16,540 bases of DNA from an uncultured Eubacteriales bacterium (GCA_900546485.1 URDK01000063.1:1-16540); one strand, 5' to 3'; counted from the stretch's first letter, positions 6,999 through 14,014 are shown. Numbers and translations: made by a program. Notes: a model not told the origin generated them from the letters alone.

Positions 6999-8069
6999 AT
7001 GGCAAACACCGAGAGAGTCAAAGAGGCCGTCGCCCGCGCGGGACTTGACGCCGTAGTGCTGATGGACGACCGGGACATCTATTATGCCACCGGCTTTCTG
7101 CCCACCGACAGCGCCGCGATAATCGCTCGCGACGCCGCCTGGCTGGTCACGGACTCGAGGTATATAGAGGCCGCGCAGAACCAGGCCGCGCCGGGTGTCG
7201 AGGTCATACTCACCACCCGTGAGCGTCCGCTTCTGAGCATATTGCACGAGCTTGCAGAGCGCAGCTCCCTGGAAAAGCTCGGCGCGGAGGAGGAAAAGCT
7301 CAGCCACGCGATGTATCTGAGGCTGGAGAAGGCACTGGGCCGCGAGCTGCTGCCGGCTCAGGAAATGCTCGTGGAGCTGCGCGCCTGCAAGACGCAGGAG
7401 GAGCTGCGCAGCCTTATCGCCGCGCAGCGCATCGCCGAGACCGCGCTCGAGGAGGTCCTGCCCCTCATCAAGCCTGGCGCGGTGGAGCGCGAGATAGCCG
7501 CGGAGCTCACCTACCGCATGCGCATGCACGGCGCGGAGGGCAACTCCTTTGACCCGATCGTCGTCACCGGCGCCAAGAGCAGCATGCCCCACGGCGTGCC
7601 CGGCGATGAGGTGGTGAAGTCCGGCGACTTCGTGACCATGGACTTCGGATGCCTGAAGAACGGCTACTGCTCCGACATGACCCGCACAGTCGCCGTCGGC
7701 TCGGCCACGGACGAGATGCGGAACGTGTATTACACGGTGCTCGAGGCGCAGAAGGCAGGCATCGCCGCCGCCCGCCCGGGCGTACCCGGCGCCGACATAC
7801 ACAACGCCGCAGCGAAGGTGATAGCGGACGCGGGCTATGGCGCGTACTTCGGCCACGGCTTTGGCCACAGCCTGGGACTGGACATCCACGAGCAGCCCTC
7901 CGCCTCTCCCGCCAACCTGTGGCCCATGCCCGAGGGCGCCGTCATCAGCGCCGAGCCGGGCATCTATCTGCCGGGCAAATTCGGCGTCAGGATAGAGGAT
8001 GTGCTCTACCTCACCGGCGACGGCTGCGAAAATATCACGAAAGCGCCCAAGGATTTGCTTATTCTGTAA
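6999..8069 (+). CDS. M24 family metallopeptidase, Xaa-Pro aminopeptidase/dipeptidase type
   Basis: 356 residues, cytoplasmic. The N-terminal creatinase-like domain spans about 1-125 and the pita-bread catalytic domain about 130-356. All five metal ligands are visible: Asp215 (MDFG), Asp226 (CSDMTR), His290 (GHGFGHSLG), Glu319 (SAEPG) and Glu333 (RIEDV). His198 in MPHG is the usual proton shuttle. The enzyme should cleave N-terminal residues or dipeptides next to proline, using two Mn or Co ions. GGAGG lies 9 bases before the ATG. It follows the lipoprotein gene by 26 bases and precedes efp, as in many Firmicutes, where the pair is often annotated pepQ/papA-efp. Whether it is an aminopeptidase or a prolidase cannot be told from sequence alone. 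Confidence 0.93.
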   Translation: MANTERVKEAVARAGLDAVVLMDDRDIYYATGFLPTDSAAIIARDAAWLVTDSRYIEAAQNQAAPGVEVILTTRERPLLSILHELAERSSLEKLGAEEEKLSHAMYLRLEKALGRELLPAQEMLVELRACKTQEELRSLIAAQRIAETALEEVLPLIKPGAVEREIAAELTYRMRMHGAEGNSFDPIVVTGAKSSMPHGVPGDEVVKSGDFVTMDFGCLKNGYCSDMTRTVAVGSATDEMRNVYYTVLEAQKAGIAAARPGVPGADIHNAAAKVIADAGYGAYFGHGFGHSLGLDIHEQPSASPANLWPMPEGAVISAEPGIYLPGKFGVRIEDVLYLTGDGCENITKAPKDLLIL

Positions 8070-8078
8070 ACGAAGGGC

Positions 8079-8107
8079 TTGCCAAAATAAGATATCTAGT
8101 GTAAAAT
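8079..8107 (+). promoter_or_regulatory. Predicted sigma-A promoter for efp
   Basis: TTGCCA (8079-8084), a 17-base spacer and TAAAAT (8102-8107) make a good vegetative promoter just after the peptidase stop. It would give efp and the following gene their own transcript, with a leader of about 36 bases, in addition to any read-through from upstream. Confidence 0.7.
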
Positions 8108-8149
8108 GTCTTGGTTATATAAACAATAAGCCACAGGAGGACAGGATAT

Positions 8150-8713
8150 ATGATAACAGCAGGCGATTTCAGGAACGGCGTCACCTTTGAAATGGACGGT
8201 CAGGTCATGACCGTCGTCAGCTTCCAGCACGTCAAGCCCGGTAAGGGCGCGGCCTTCGTCCGCACCAAGATGAAGAACGTCATGACTGGTGCCGTGACCG
8301 AGACCTCGTTCAACCCCACCGCCAAGTTCGAGGAGGCCACCGTCGAGCGCAAGAGCATGGAGTACAGCTATGCCGACGGCAACCTCTACTACTTCATGGA
8401 CCCCGAGAGCTATGAGCTCATCCCCATCGACGGCTCTCTGCTGGGCGACAGCTTCAAGTTCGTCAAGGAGAACATGGTCTGCGTCGTCATGAGCTACAAG
8501 GGCAATGTCTTTGCCGTTGAGCCGCCCAACTTCGTCGAGCTCGAGGTCACCCAGACCGACCCCGGCTTCGCCGGCAACACCGCTACTAACGCCACCAAGC
8601 CCGCCACCCTCGAGACCGGTGCCGAGGTCAAGGTCCCGCTCTTCATCAACGAGGGCGACAAGATCAAAATCGACACCCGCACCGGCGAGTATCTCGAGCG
8701 CGCTAAGGGCTAA
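8150..8713 (+). CDS. efp: Translation elongation factor P
   Basis: 187 residues, full length for the family. EF-P enters the ribosomal E site and stimulates peptide-bond formation on proline runs. The N-terminal KOW-like domain carries the loop KPGKGAAF, with Lys32 at the position that is post-translationally modified in Bacillus. Two OB-fold domains follow, and the end RTGEYLERA matches the conserved C-terminus. AGGAGG lies 9 bases before the ATG. Codon choice (AAC, ACC, AAG, GTC, GCC) is more biased than in the signalling genes upstream, as expected of a highly expressed gene. No gene for a lysine-modifying enzyme is seen in the window. Confidence 0.98.
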   Translation: MITAGDFRNGVTFEMDGQVMTVVSFQHVKPGKGAAFVRTKMKNVMTGAVTETSFNPTAKFEEATVERKSMEYSYADGNLYYFMDPESYELIPIDGSLLGDSFKFVKENMVCVVMSYKGNVFAVEPPNFVELEVTQTDPGFAGNTATNATKPATLETGAEVKVPLFINEGDKIKIDTRTGEYLERAKG

Positions 8714-8747
8714 GTACCATAACATTCCCCGGAAGGAGGAGCTGCAC

Positions 8748-9200
8748 ATGACAACTTCCGAAAAAGTGGCCTACCTCAAGGGTCTGGCCGAGGGCCTGGG
8801 CTTCGACAAGGAGTCCAAGGAGGGCCGTATTCTTGACGCCATCCTCGATATTCTCGAGGACGTGGCGCATGACATCGAGGACCTGGAGGAGAACGCCTAC
8901 GAGCTGGGCGAGGCCATAGACCAGGTAAGCGATGACCTCTCCGACATCGAGGACATCGTCTACGACCTCGACGACGATGACGACGATGATGATGACGACT
9001 GCTGCGGCAGCTGCTGCTGCGAGGACGATGACGAAGAGCCCATGTTCTATGAAGTCACCTGCCCCGCCTGCGAGAACACCATCACCATCGACGAGGACGT
9101 TCTGGCCCTCGGCTCCATCGAGTGCCCCAACTGCGGCGAGACGCTCGAGTTCGAAGGCATCGAGGAAGACGAAGACGCCGACGACGAGGACAAGGACTGA
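8748..9200 (+). CDS. CD1247-type acidic zinc-ribbon protein
   Basis: 150 residues from the ATG at 8748, preceded by AAGGAGG; an in-frame reading from 8505 would overlap efp and is rejected. The N-terminal helical part (SEKVAYLKGLAEGLG, about 1-70) matches what I recall as the CD1247 N-terminal domain of clostridial proteins. It is followed by ten consecutive Asp (75-84), then CCGSCCC (85-91), an acidic stretch, and a C-terminal zinc ribbon (Cys105-X2-Cys108 and Cys126-X2-Cys129) with a very acidic tail. Function in the family is unknown to me. The gene begins 34 bases after efp and ends at a strong terminator, so it is co-transcribed with efp. The Asp run and Cys cluster may bind metal; this is inference. 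Confidence 0.88.
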   Translation: MTTSEKVAYLKGLAEGLGFDKESKEGRILDAILDILEDVAHDIEDLEENAYELGEAIDQVSDDLSDIEDIVYDLDDDDDDDDDDCCGSCCCEDDDEEPMFYEVTCPACENTITIDEDVLALGSIECPNCGETLEFEGIEEDEDADDEDKD

Positions 9201-9212
9201 CACTGAGCCCCA

Positions 9213-9245
9213 AAAAGGCCGGTCCCAATCAGGGACCGGCCTTTT
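9213..9245. terminator. Bidirectional intrinsic terminator
   Basis: A perfect 14-bp stem (AAAAGGCCGGTCCC, 9213-9226) with loop AATCA and complementary arm 9232-9245 ends in T runs on both strands. It lies between the converging zinc-ribbon and XRE genes and should stop both transcripts. Confidence 0.95.
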
Positions 9246-9247
9246 CT

Positions 9248-10474
9248 TTATTTTCTGCGCCTTAGAATGCCTACGGCAGCAAGAATGAGGGCGGCAAGTA
9301 TGAGCGCCGCGAGGATGAGCAGCATCACGTTAGAGGCCGTGCCCGCGGCGTCCCAGCGCAAGAGGTCAAAGCCGAAAGGCCGCAGCAGACTGTAAGGCTG
9401 ATCTGAAAAGTGCCCGTCGAGCGCCATAACGCGGTCAAGGACCCATGGGAACAGCCAGTACCAGAGGGCCGTGAAGCCGACGGCTGCGGAGGCGCGGAAC
9501 CATCTGCCGACCCGCAGGTATCTGACAAGCACCAGCACGCCCCAGGGCAGCAGCAGACCGTACAGCGCCATCGGCAGAGCGGGAAGGAGGAACCAGTCCC
9601 CGCTGTCGTACAGACAGGCCGCGCCCAGCAGCACAAACAGCATCAGGCTTACCGTGCCCAGCCAAAGTGCGGCGCGGTGCCGCGTCAGCGCCTCCGGCAG
9701 AGGCAGCTGCCTGATAACGAAGGGCAGCAGCAGTATCGACGCGGCAAAGAGCACAGACACGGCCGTGATCCAGAACCAGTCGCCGTCCGTGTAGGCGCAG
9801 CAGACGCCCAGCAGCCCAAGCAGCAGCGCAAGGTCCGCGCCGAGGCAGAGCAGCGCCTTGCGCGAGACCAGCGCCTCGGGCAGAGGCAGCCGCAGCAGTA
9901 CCAGGGGCAGCAGAAGCAGACAGAGTCCGAAAAGCACCGACATCCCGGCCACAAAGAACCAGTCGCCGCCGGTGTACAGGCAGCAGACGCCAAGCAGAAG
10001 CTCTATGGCCAGAGTAAATGCTCCGGCCGTCAAGACCCCGCCCATGTGCTCGGGAGCGAGCGCGGGGGTCAGCGTGAGCGATGCGGCCGTGAGCAGCGAG
10101 GCCAGCACGACCCAGAACCAGCTGAGCGCCCCATCGGAGGCGAGGTCCGCGATGAAGCAGACCACCGCTGCAAGGGAATAGCAGGCGATCTGTCCGAATT
10201 TCCAACCGCGGACGAGCCGAATATACCGCCGTGCCAGCGTCTCCGCGCGCCGTGCCTCCGTATCCTCGCTCGCGGTCAGCAGCTCGTGCTCGGAGATGTC
10301 GAGTATCTCGCATATATCGTGCAGCAGCGTGATGTCGGGGTAGCTCAAACCACGCTCCCATTTTGAGACGGCGGAATCCGTGACATACAGCTTTTCAGCA
10401 AACTGCCGCTGTGTCATCCCAAGCGCACGGCGGCGCTGGGCAATGTATTCGCCGAGAGATTTTTTGTTTTCCAT
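9248..10474 (-). CDS. XRE-family regulator fused to a repeat-built membrane domain
   Basis: 408 residues. Residues about 6-62 form a Cro/C1-type helix-turn-helix (MTQRQFAEKLYVTDSAVSKWE, with the usual recognition-helix pattern). After a basic linker (72-92) comes a membrane domain of some ten hydrophobic helices reaching the C-terminus (RRRK). The membrane part contains three units with an exact 61-residue period, starting at 161, 222 and 283, each opening LG(V/A)(C/A)C-Y--GDWF; a degenerate fourth may lie near 100. The architecture implies a membrane-tethered one-component regulator that binds DNA from the inner face, perhaps releasing or shifting it when the membrane domain senses a signal. 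GGAGG precedes the ATG. Promoter and terminator suggest a single-gene transcript. I do not recognise the sensor family. Confidence 0.88.
   Translation of the reverse strand: MENKKSLGEYIAQRRRALGMTQRQFAEKLYVTDSAVSKWERGLSYPDITLLHDICEILDISEHELLTASEDTEARRAETLARRYIRLVRGWKFGQIACYSLAAVVCFIADLASDGALSWFWVVLASLLTAASLTLTPALAPEHMGGVLTAGAFTLAIELLLGVCCLYTGGDWFFVAGMSVLFGLCLLLLPLVLLRLPLPEALVSRKALLCLGADLALLLGLLGVCCAYTDGDWFWITAVSVLFAASILLLPFVIRQLPLPEALTRHRAALWLGTVSLMLFVLLGAACLYDSGDWFLLPALPMALYGLLLPWGVLVLVRYLRVGRWFRASAAVGFTALWYWLFPWVLDRVMALDGHFSDQPYSLLRPFGFDLLRWDAAGTASNVMLLILAALILAALILAAVGILRRRK
9446..9994 (-). repeat. Three tandem 183-bp units inside the XRE membrane protein
   Basis: The units code residues 161-221, 222-282 and 283-343. 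They are visible in the DNA too: the GAGGCAGC-containing block near 9686-9706 recurs 183 bases later near 9869-9889, and the GDWF-coding blocks align at the same offset. Units 1 and 2 are clearly closest; unit 3 diverges after its first 30 residues. This points to in-frame tandem duplication. Confidence 0.85.
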
Positions 10475-10519
10475 TCAATGTGCCTCCAGAATGTTTTGGC
10501 CTGCGCAGCAACCGCCTCA

Positions 10520-10547
10520 ATGTTAGCACCCGCCGCGGAAAAGTCAA
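10520..10547 (-). promoter_or_regulatory. Predicted sigma-A promoter for the XRE membrane regulator
   Basis: Read on the minus strand, TTGACT (10547-10542), a 16-base spacer and an extended -10, TGC-TAACAT (-10 hexamer at 10525-10520). The leader would be about 40 bases. The spacer contains a CCGCGG palindrome; no clear XRE operator dyad is visible. Confidence 0.6.
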
Positions 10548-10722
10548 CGCCGGAGGCCGTTTTCATGGCTCGACCGTCAGGAAAGTCGGTGAAAAGTTGA
10601 TAAAATTCCGTGAAATAGGAATGTTTCGCAACAAATAAAGAAGCTGCAAAATTGGAAGCAGGAACGGATTTTGGCAGGCATTCATCACGCCGTGAAGCGC
10701 ATACTCGTTTTGGGGTGATTTT

Positions 10723-11532
10723 ATGAAAAGGATCGTCTGTTTCCTCTTTGCGCTTTTTCTTATATGCCCGGCGGCGGCCGCCGCCGATGAGAGCCGGGAA
10801 CTGCCGGTCATCATGTACCATCACATCTCCGCCGACCCGTCGCGGGCGGGGGACTATATCGTCACGCCCGACATCCTCGAGGGCGATTTGCTCTACCTCG
10901 CGGAGCGCGGCTACACCGCCGTCAGCGTCGGAGAGATACTCGACTACTGCGCGGGCCGCGGCGAGCTGCCTGAAAAGTCCATACTAATAACCTTTGACGA
11001 CGGTCAGCAGAGCGTTCTTACCTATGCCCTGCCGCTGCTCGAGAAATACGATATGCATGCTGTCGCGGCCGTAGTCGGCGCCTACTGCGACGCCGAGGAG
11101 ACCGCCGCCGCGCGCGACCCGGAATACTCCTATCTCACCTGGGACGAGGTCGCCGAGCTCGCAGAATCCGGCCGCTTCGACATCGCCAGTCACACCCAGG
11201 ACATGCACCGCGACACCTGGCCCCGCCGGGGCTGCCTGCCCAATTCCGGCGAGAGCGCCGAGGCCTACGCCGCAGCCCTGAACGCCGATCTCGACGTTGT
11301 GGATGCCAGGATCGAGGCTGCCACGGGCTCCCGGCCCGTTGCCTTCGCCTATCCCTTCGGCTTCCACTGCGATCAGACGGCGGAGCTCCTGGGCCAGCGT
11401 GGCTATACGCTTACCCTGACCTGCGAAAACCACGTCAACGACCTTGCAGCCGGTACCATGGAGCTCGGCCGCTACAACCGCTCAGCCTATGCCGACCGCG
11501 CCGCATTTTTCAAAATGCTTGGAATAACGTAA
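10723..11532 (+). CDS. Secreted polysaccharide deacetylase (NodB homology domain, CE4)
   Basis: 269 residues. A signal peptide (about 1-21, ending AAAA-ADE) is followed directly by the CE4 domain. Motifs seen are MYHHI (31-35), TFDDG with Asp92 and Asp93 (base and metal ligand), SHTQDMH with His157 and His162 as metal ligands, and FAYPFG (208-213). These enzymes use one divalent metal to remove acetyl groups from N-acetylated sugars; in Firmicutes the usual targets are peptidoglycan or exopolysaccharide. The spacing between the two histidines is one residue longer than in the classic HSxxH pattern, as in a clostridial subgroup I recall. The ATG at 10723 is preceded by GGGGTGA. It stands alone, with a terminator directly at its end, and faces the ECF-like gene. 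Confidence 0.92.
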   Translation: MKRIVCFLFALFLICPAAAAADESRELPVIMYHHISADPSRAGDYIVTPDILEGDLLYLAERGYTAVSVGEILDYCAGRGELPEKSILITFDDGQQSVLTYALPLLEKYDMHAVAAVVGAYCDAEETAAARDPEYSYLTWDEVAELAESGRFDIASHTQDMHRDTWPRRGCLPNSGESAEAYAAALNADLDVVDARIEAATGSRPVAFAYPFGFHCDQTAELLGQRGYTLTLTCENHVNDLAAGTMELGRYNRSAYADRAAFFKMLGIT

Positions 11533-11560
11533 CAGGGACGCTTTTGCGTCCCTGTTTTTT
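11531..11560 (+). terminator. Intrinsic terminator of the deacetylase gene
   Basis: An 11-bp perfect stem (AACAGGGACGC, 11531-11541) with loop TTTT and arm 11546-11556 is followed by T residues. The stem overlaps the last two bases of the stop codon. On the opposite strand only a weak T tract follows, so it is less certain as the end of the ECF-like transcript. Confidence 0.92.
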
Positions 11561-12122
11561 ATGTTCTGCTTTTCCTGAGGCGGGGAAGTATCACAAGCGC
11601 CAGCGCGCCGCCGATGAGTGCGGTCAGGCCCTGGGGCCAGGAGAACATGATGGAGAGCGCCGTCACCTGCTTTTCGGCCACGCCCGAGAGCAGTCCCAGC
11701 ACCGCGGGCACGCATATCCAGAGGAACGCGCACTTGAGCGCCGCTGCGATGACCGCCGCGATGGCCCAGCGACCAAAGTTCCACTCGCGAGAGCGAAGCA
11801 GACCGAACACCACCGCCAGCACCGCGTTGCCGCAGGCGATGACGGGCGTCACCGCGGGTATCGCGGGACCGATGCCGATAAGCGTTGCCAGCACGGACGA
11901 GAGTATGCCTATCGCCACGCCGGACCAGATGCCCGTGGTGGCCGTGAACACGAACAGCACGCAGTTTACCAGCGAGCCGGTGACGAGCTGCGTCACTGAA
12001 AAGGGGCCGGCGATGACCGCGCCCGCAGGGATGATCTTGCCGAGAAGCTGGGCCACTACCACAAGCGCTACGCCCAGCGCCGTGCGTGTTATCCAGCGCG
12101 CGGCATTTCCTGAATGGGACAT
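11559..12122 (-). CDS. ECF transporter S component-like membrane protein
   Basis: 187 residues, almost entirely hydrophobic, with about five or six membrane helices (near 12-38, 42-60, 64-85, 93-110, 116-143 and 152-180). The pattern QLVTGSLVN, then GIWSG and a GIGPAIPAVTPVIACGN block matches what I recall of proteins annotated as ECF transporter S components in clostridia. S components bind a vitamin or metal and use the shared EcfA/EcfA'/EcfT energising module; none of these is encoded in the window. The ATG lies one base after the hydrogenase stop, and GGGAGGT inside the hydrogenase 3' end serves as ribosome-binding site, so the two are co-expressed. The substrate is unknown. Iron, nickel or a vitamin tied to redox metabolism would fit the context, but that is guesswork. 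Confidence 0.72.
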   Translation of the reverse strand: MSHSGNAARWITRTALGVALVVVAQLLGKIIPAGAVIAGPFSVTQLVTGSLVNCVLFVFTATTGIWSGVAIGILSSVLATLIGIGPAIPAVTPVIACGNAVLAVVFGLLRSREWNFGRWAIAAVIAAALKCAFLWICVPAVLGLLSGVAEKQVTALSIMFSWPQGLTALIGGALALVILPRLRKSRT

Positions 12123-12123
12123 T

Positions 12124-13644
12124 TTACTGTTCTACCTCCCCGAGACGGTCTACGAACTCGCTTTCGAGCGAGTTTTGTCTGTCTGCCCTGGCTTTGTAGG
12201 CGCGGACGTTGGAGGTGGCGTTGAGCACAGGGGTGATCGTGCCTGCGCCGGCCACGCAGCCGCCGGGGCAGGCCATGCCCTCGAGCAGATAGCCGTGGCG
12301 CTTGCCGGCCTTCGCCATTGCGAGCATGCGGCGGCACTCGCGCAGGCCGTCGCCGTATTCGACCTCTATCTCACGGTCGGGAGCTATTCTCGCGATGACC
12401 TCGGCCACCGCTGCCGCGACGCCGCCGCCCACGGCAAAGCCGCGGCCGGCGCCGGTGCCGTGTTCGAAGTCGGTGTCGCACTCGTCGGGTTCCAGGGTGG
12501 CAAAATCGATGTCCTTGGCGTCGAACATGCCCTGCAGTTCCTCGAAGGTCAGGACAAAGTCGACCTCGGAGCGCACACTGCGGCGCGAGGCCTCGAGCTT
12601 CTTGGCCGCGCAGGGACCGACAAAGACTATGCGCGCATCAGGATGTTCCTTCTTCATGAGGCGGGCAGTTATGACCATGGGCGTGAGGGCCATGGAGATG
12701 TTCTCCTTGAACTCCGGGAAGAGCTTCTTGGCCATGACGCTCCAGGCGGGGCAGCAGGATGTGCCCATGAAATCGAGGCGCGAGGGGACGTTATCGAGGA
12801 AGTCGTGCGCCTCCTCGACGGTGCAGAGGTCCGCGCCGATGGCTACCTCTACGGTATCGGCGAAGCCGAGTATGCGCATGGCCTTCTTGAGCTTGCGGGG
12901 AGTGGCCTCCTTGCCGAACTGGCCGACAAAGGCGGGGGCGACGCAGGCGATTATCTTGTCGCCCTTGTTTATGGCCTGGATGAGCTGGAATATCTGGCTC
13001 TTGTCCGCGATGGCCGCGAAGGGGCAGTTGACGAGGCACATGCCGCAGGATACGCACTTGTCGTAATCTATTTTGGCGCGGCCCTTCTCATCGGAGCCGA
13101 TTGCGTCCATGCCGCAGGCCTTGGCACAGGGGCGCTCGATGCGGCTGATGGCGTTGTAGGGGCACTGCGAGAGGCAGCGGCCGCATTTGACGCATTTGGA
13201 CTGGTCAATAGAGCTCTTGCCATCCCGGCCTATGACAATGGCGCCCTTGGGGCAGACGTTCATGCAGGGGTGGCTCAGGCAGCCCTGACAGTTGGATGAG
13301 ACGCGTATCTCCTTGGGTGGGCAGGCGTTGCAGGCGAAGGGAATGATATTGATGAGCGGAGGCTCATAGTACTTTTCGGGCTTGGCGGCTTCTTCTATGC
13401 CGTCCGAGGCGAGGCTGATCTCTGCGGCTGTGCGCAGGGGCAGGCCGCAGGCGAGGCGAAGACGCTCCGTAACGATGGCGCGCTCCAAGAAGACGTCATG
13501 GCGGTACTGAGCATCCTCACCTGGGATGATCTTATATGGTAGGGCGTCGATACGCGAGAAGTCCCCGCCCTCATAAGCAAGCCGGGCGACCTCTGTGAAT
13601 ACCTGCCGTCGCAGGTCATCGACGACGCTGTGTATACCTCTCAT
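12124..13644 (-). CDS. Monomeric [FeFe] hydrogenase, probably group B
   Basis: 506 residues from the ATG at 13644; AGGAGG (13657-13652) with a 7-base spacer decides this start over an in-frame ATG at 13677, which has no ribosome-binding site. The N-terminal part (about 1-100) matches the GIHSVVDDLRRQVFTEVARL opening of gut clostridial hydrogenases. Three ferredoxin-type 4Fe-4S cysteine sets follow (in this numbering 119/122/127/131, 151/154/157/161, 197/200/203/207), plus extra cysteines. The H-cluster motifs are TSCCPAW (Cys297), GPCAAKK (Cys345) and EGMACPGGC (Cys459, Cys463), so all four ligands are present. The third motif continues GAG rather than the GGG of group A enzymes. It should evolve H2 from reduced ferredoxin in the cytoplasm. 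Assembly needs HydE, HydF and HydG, which are not in the window. Confidence 0.9.
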   Translation of the reverse strand: MRGIHSVVDDLRRQVFTEVARLAYEGGDFSRIDALPYKIIPGEDAQYRHDVFLERAIVTERLRLACGLPLRTAAEISLASDGIEEAAKPEKYYEPPLINIIPFACNACPPKEIRVSSNCQGCLSHPCMNVCPKGAIVIGRDGKSSIDQSKCVKCGRCLSQCPYNAISRIERPCAKACGMDAIGSDEKGRAKIDYDKCVSCGMCLVNCPFAAIADKSQIFQLIQAINKGDKIIACVAPAFVGQFGKEATPRKLKKAMRILGFADTVEVAIGADLCTVEEAHDFLDNVPSRLDFMGTSCCPAWSVMAKKLFPEFKENISMALTPMVITARLMKKEHPDARIVFVGPCAAKKLEASRRSVRSEVDFVLTFEELQGMFDAKDIDFATLEPDECDTDFEHGTGAGRGFAVGGGVAAAVAEVIARIAPDREIEVEYGDGLRECRRMLAMAKAGKRHGYLLEGMACPGGCVAGAGTITPVLNATSNVRAYKARADRQNSLESEFVDRLGEVEQ

Positions 13645-13651
13645 GACATAT

Positions 13652-13657
13652 CCTCCT
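13652..13657 (-). promoter_or_regulatory. Ribosome-binding site deciding the hydrogenase start
   Basis: AGGAGG read on the minus strand, 7 bases before the ATG at 13644. It makes the upstream in-frame ATG at 13677 unlikely, because that ATG lies only about 5 bases after the predicted -10 box. Confidence 0.85.
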
Positions 13658-13681
13658 GTGGCAGTTGTTTTAGACATTGTT

Positions 13682-13710
13682 ATTATACTATCAATCTCTC
13701 GCTTTGGGAA
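13682..13710 (-). promoter_or_regulatory. Predicted promoter of the hydrogenase/ECF operon
   Basis: On the minus strand, TTCCCA (13710-13705), a 17-base spacer and a consensus TATAAT (13687-13682). Transcription from near 13675 gives a leader of about 30 bases and would start downstream of the ATG at 13677, which independently rules out that start. Confidence 0.65.
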
Positions 13711-13732
13711 GAGGGAAGCTTAAAGCAAAGCG
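13700..13732. promoter_or_regulatory. Inverted repeat CGCTTTG-N19-CAAAGCG around the hydrogenase -35
   Basis: Two exact 7-base arms lie at 13700-13706 and 13726-13732. The first touches the -35 box and spacer, the second lies just upstream, so a dimeric regulator bound here could block or recruit polymerase. It does not match the Rex consensus that often controls hydrogenase genes. Confidence 0.3.
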
Positions 13733-13782
13733 AATGATTAGTAATAATTTAACGCTGGCAAAATTAAAAGATGGGATTTATA

Positions 13783-13968
13783 CTATTTGTGGGAATTATT
13801 TGAAGAATCAGGTTTTTGACGTAAAACTGTTCTGTGGCAGAAGTCACGGTTACCGCAAGTCGCGCAACCCCGGCCGCATCCACGTTTTTTTGACTGGTTG
13901 GTTTTGAGCATGATAATGACCGGAATGACAATACACAGAGCAGCCAGTAGCAGATAGATGATAATCAT
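13783..13968 (-). CDS. Small Cys-rich single-pass membrane protein (FeoB-associated type)
   Basis: 61 residues from the ATG at 13968. One N-terminal membrane helix (about 2-21, IIIYLLLAALCIVIPVIIML) is followed by a basic stretch and the cysteine cluster CGRGCATCGNRDFC, then a polar tail. Size and layout resemble the FeoB-associated Cys-rich membrane proteins of clostridia, which are thought to help ferrous iron uptake or storage. No feoA or feoB gene is nearby. A TTG five codons earlier is also in frame; the ATG has GGGCGA upstream, a weak ribosome-binding site. The predicted promoter would leave a leader of only about 11 bases. The family call is tentative, but the pattern of helix plus cysteines is not what chance would give. 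Confidence 0.7.
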   Translation of the reverse strand: MIIIYLLLAALCIVIPVIIMLKTNQSKKRGCGRGCATCGNRDFCHRTVLRQKPDSSNNSHK

Positions 13969-13985
13969 AAAATCGCCCAGCAAAG

Positions 13986-14014
13986 ATTATAGCATAAATA
14001 TCGACTAAGTAAAA
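13986..14014 (-). promoter_or_regulatory. Predicted promoter of the small Cys-rich gene
   Basis: On the minus strand, TTTTAC (14014-14009), a 17-base spacer and an extended consensus -10, TGC-TATAAT (hexamer 13991-13986). The -35 overlaps the T-rich tail of the terminator for the gene upstream, a compact arrangement. Confidence 0.55.

Noticed and set aside
8505..8747. N-terminal extension of the CD1247-type protein into efp
   Set aside because: Ser/Pro/Arg-rich shadow of efp in another frame; the ATG at 8748 has AAGGAGG and begins the recognised domain.
10678..10705. Possible sporulation-sigma promoter (GCATTC / CATACT) before the deacetylase
   Set aside because: The -10 would end only about 17 bases before the ATG, leaving no room for the leader and ribosome-binding site, and the -35 match is poor.
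11614..13299. Long plus-strand open frame (561 codons) opposite the ECF-like and hydrogenase genes
   Set aside because: The opposite strand carries clear 4Fe-4S and H-cluster motifs; this frame has no recognisable domain or ribosome-binding site.
13677..13907. Plus-strand frame of 76 codons starting at the hydrogenase promoter
   Set aside because: It overlaps the hydrogenase promoter and most of the small Cys-rich gene, lacks a good ribosome-binding site and shows no family pattern.
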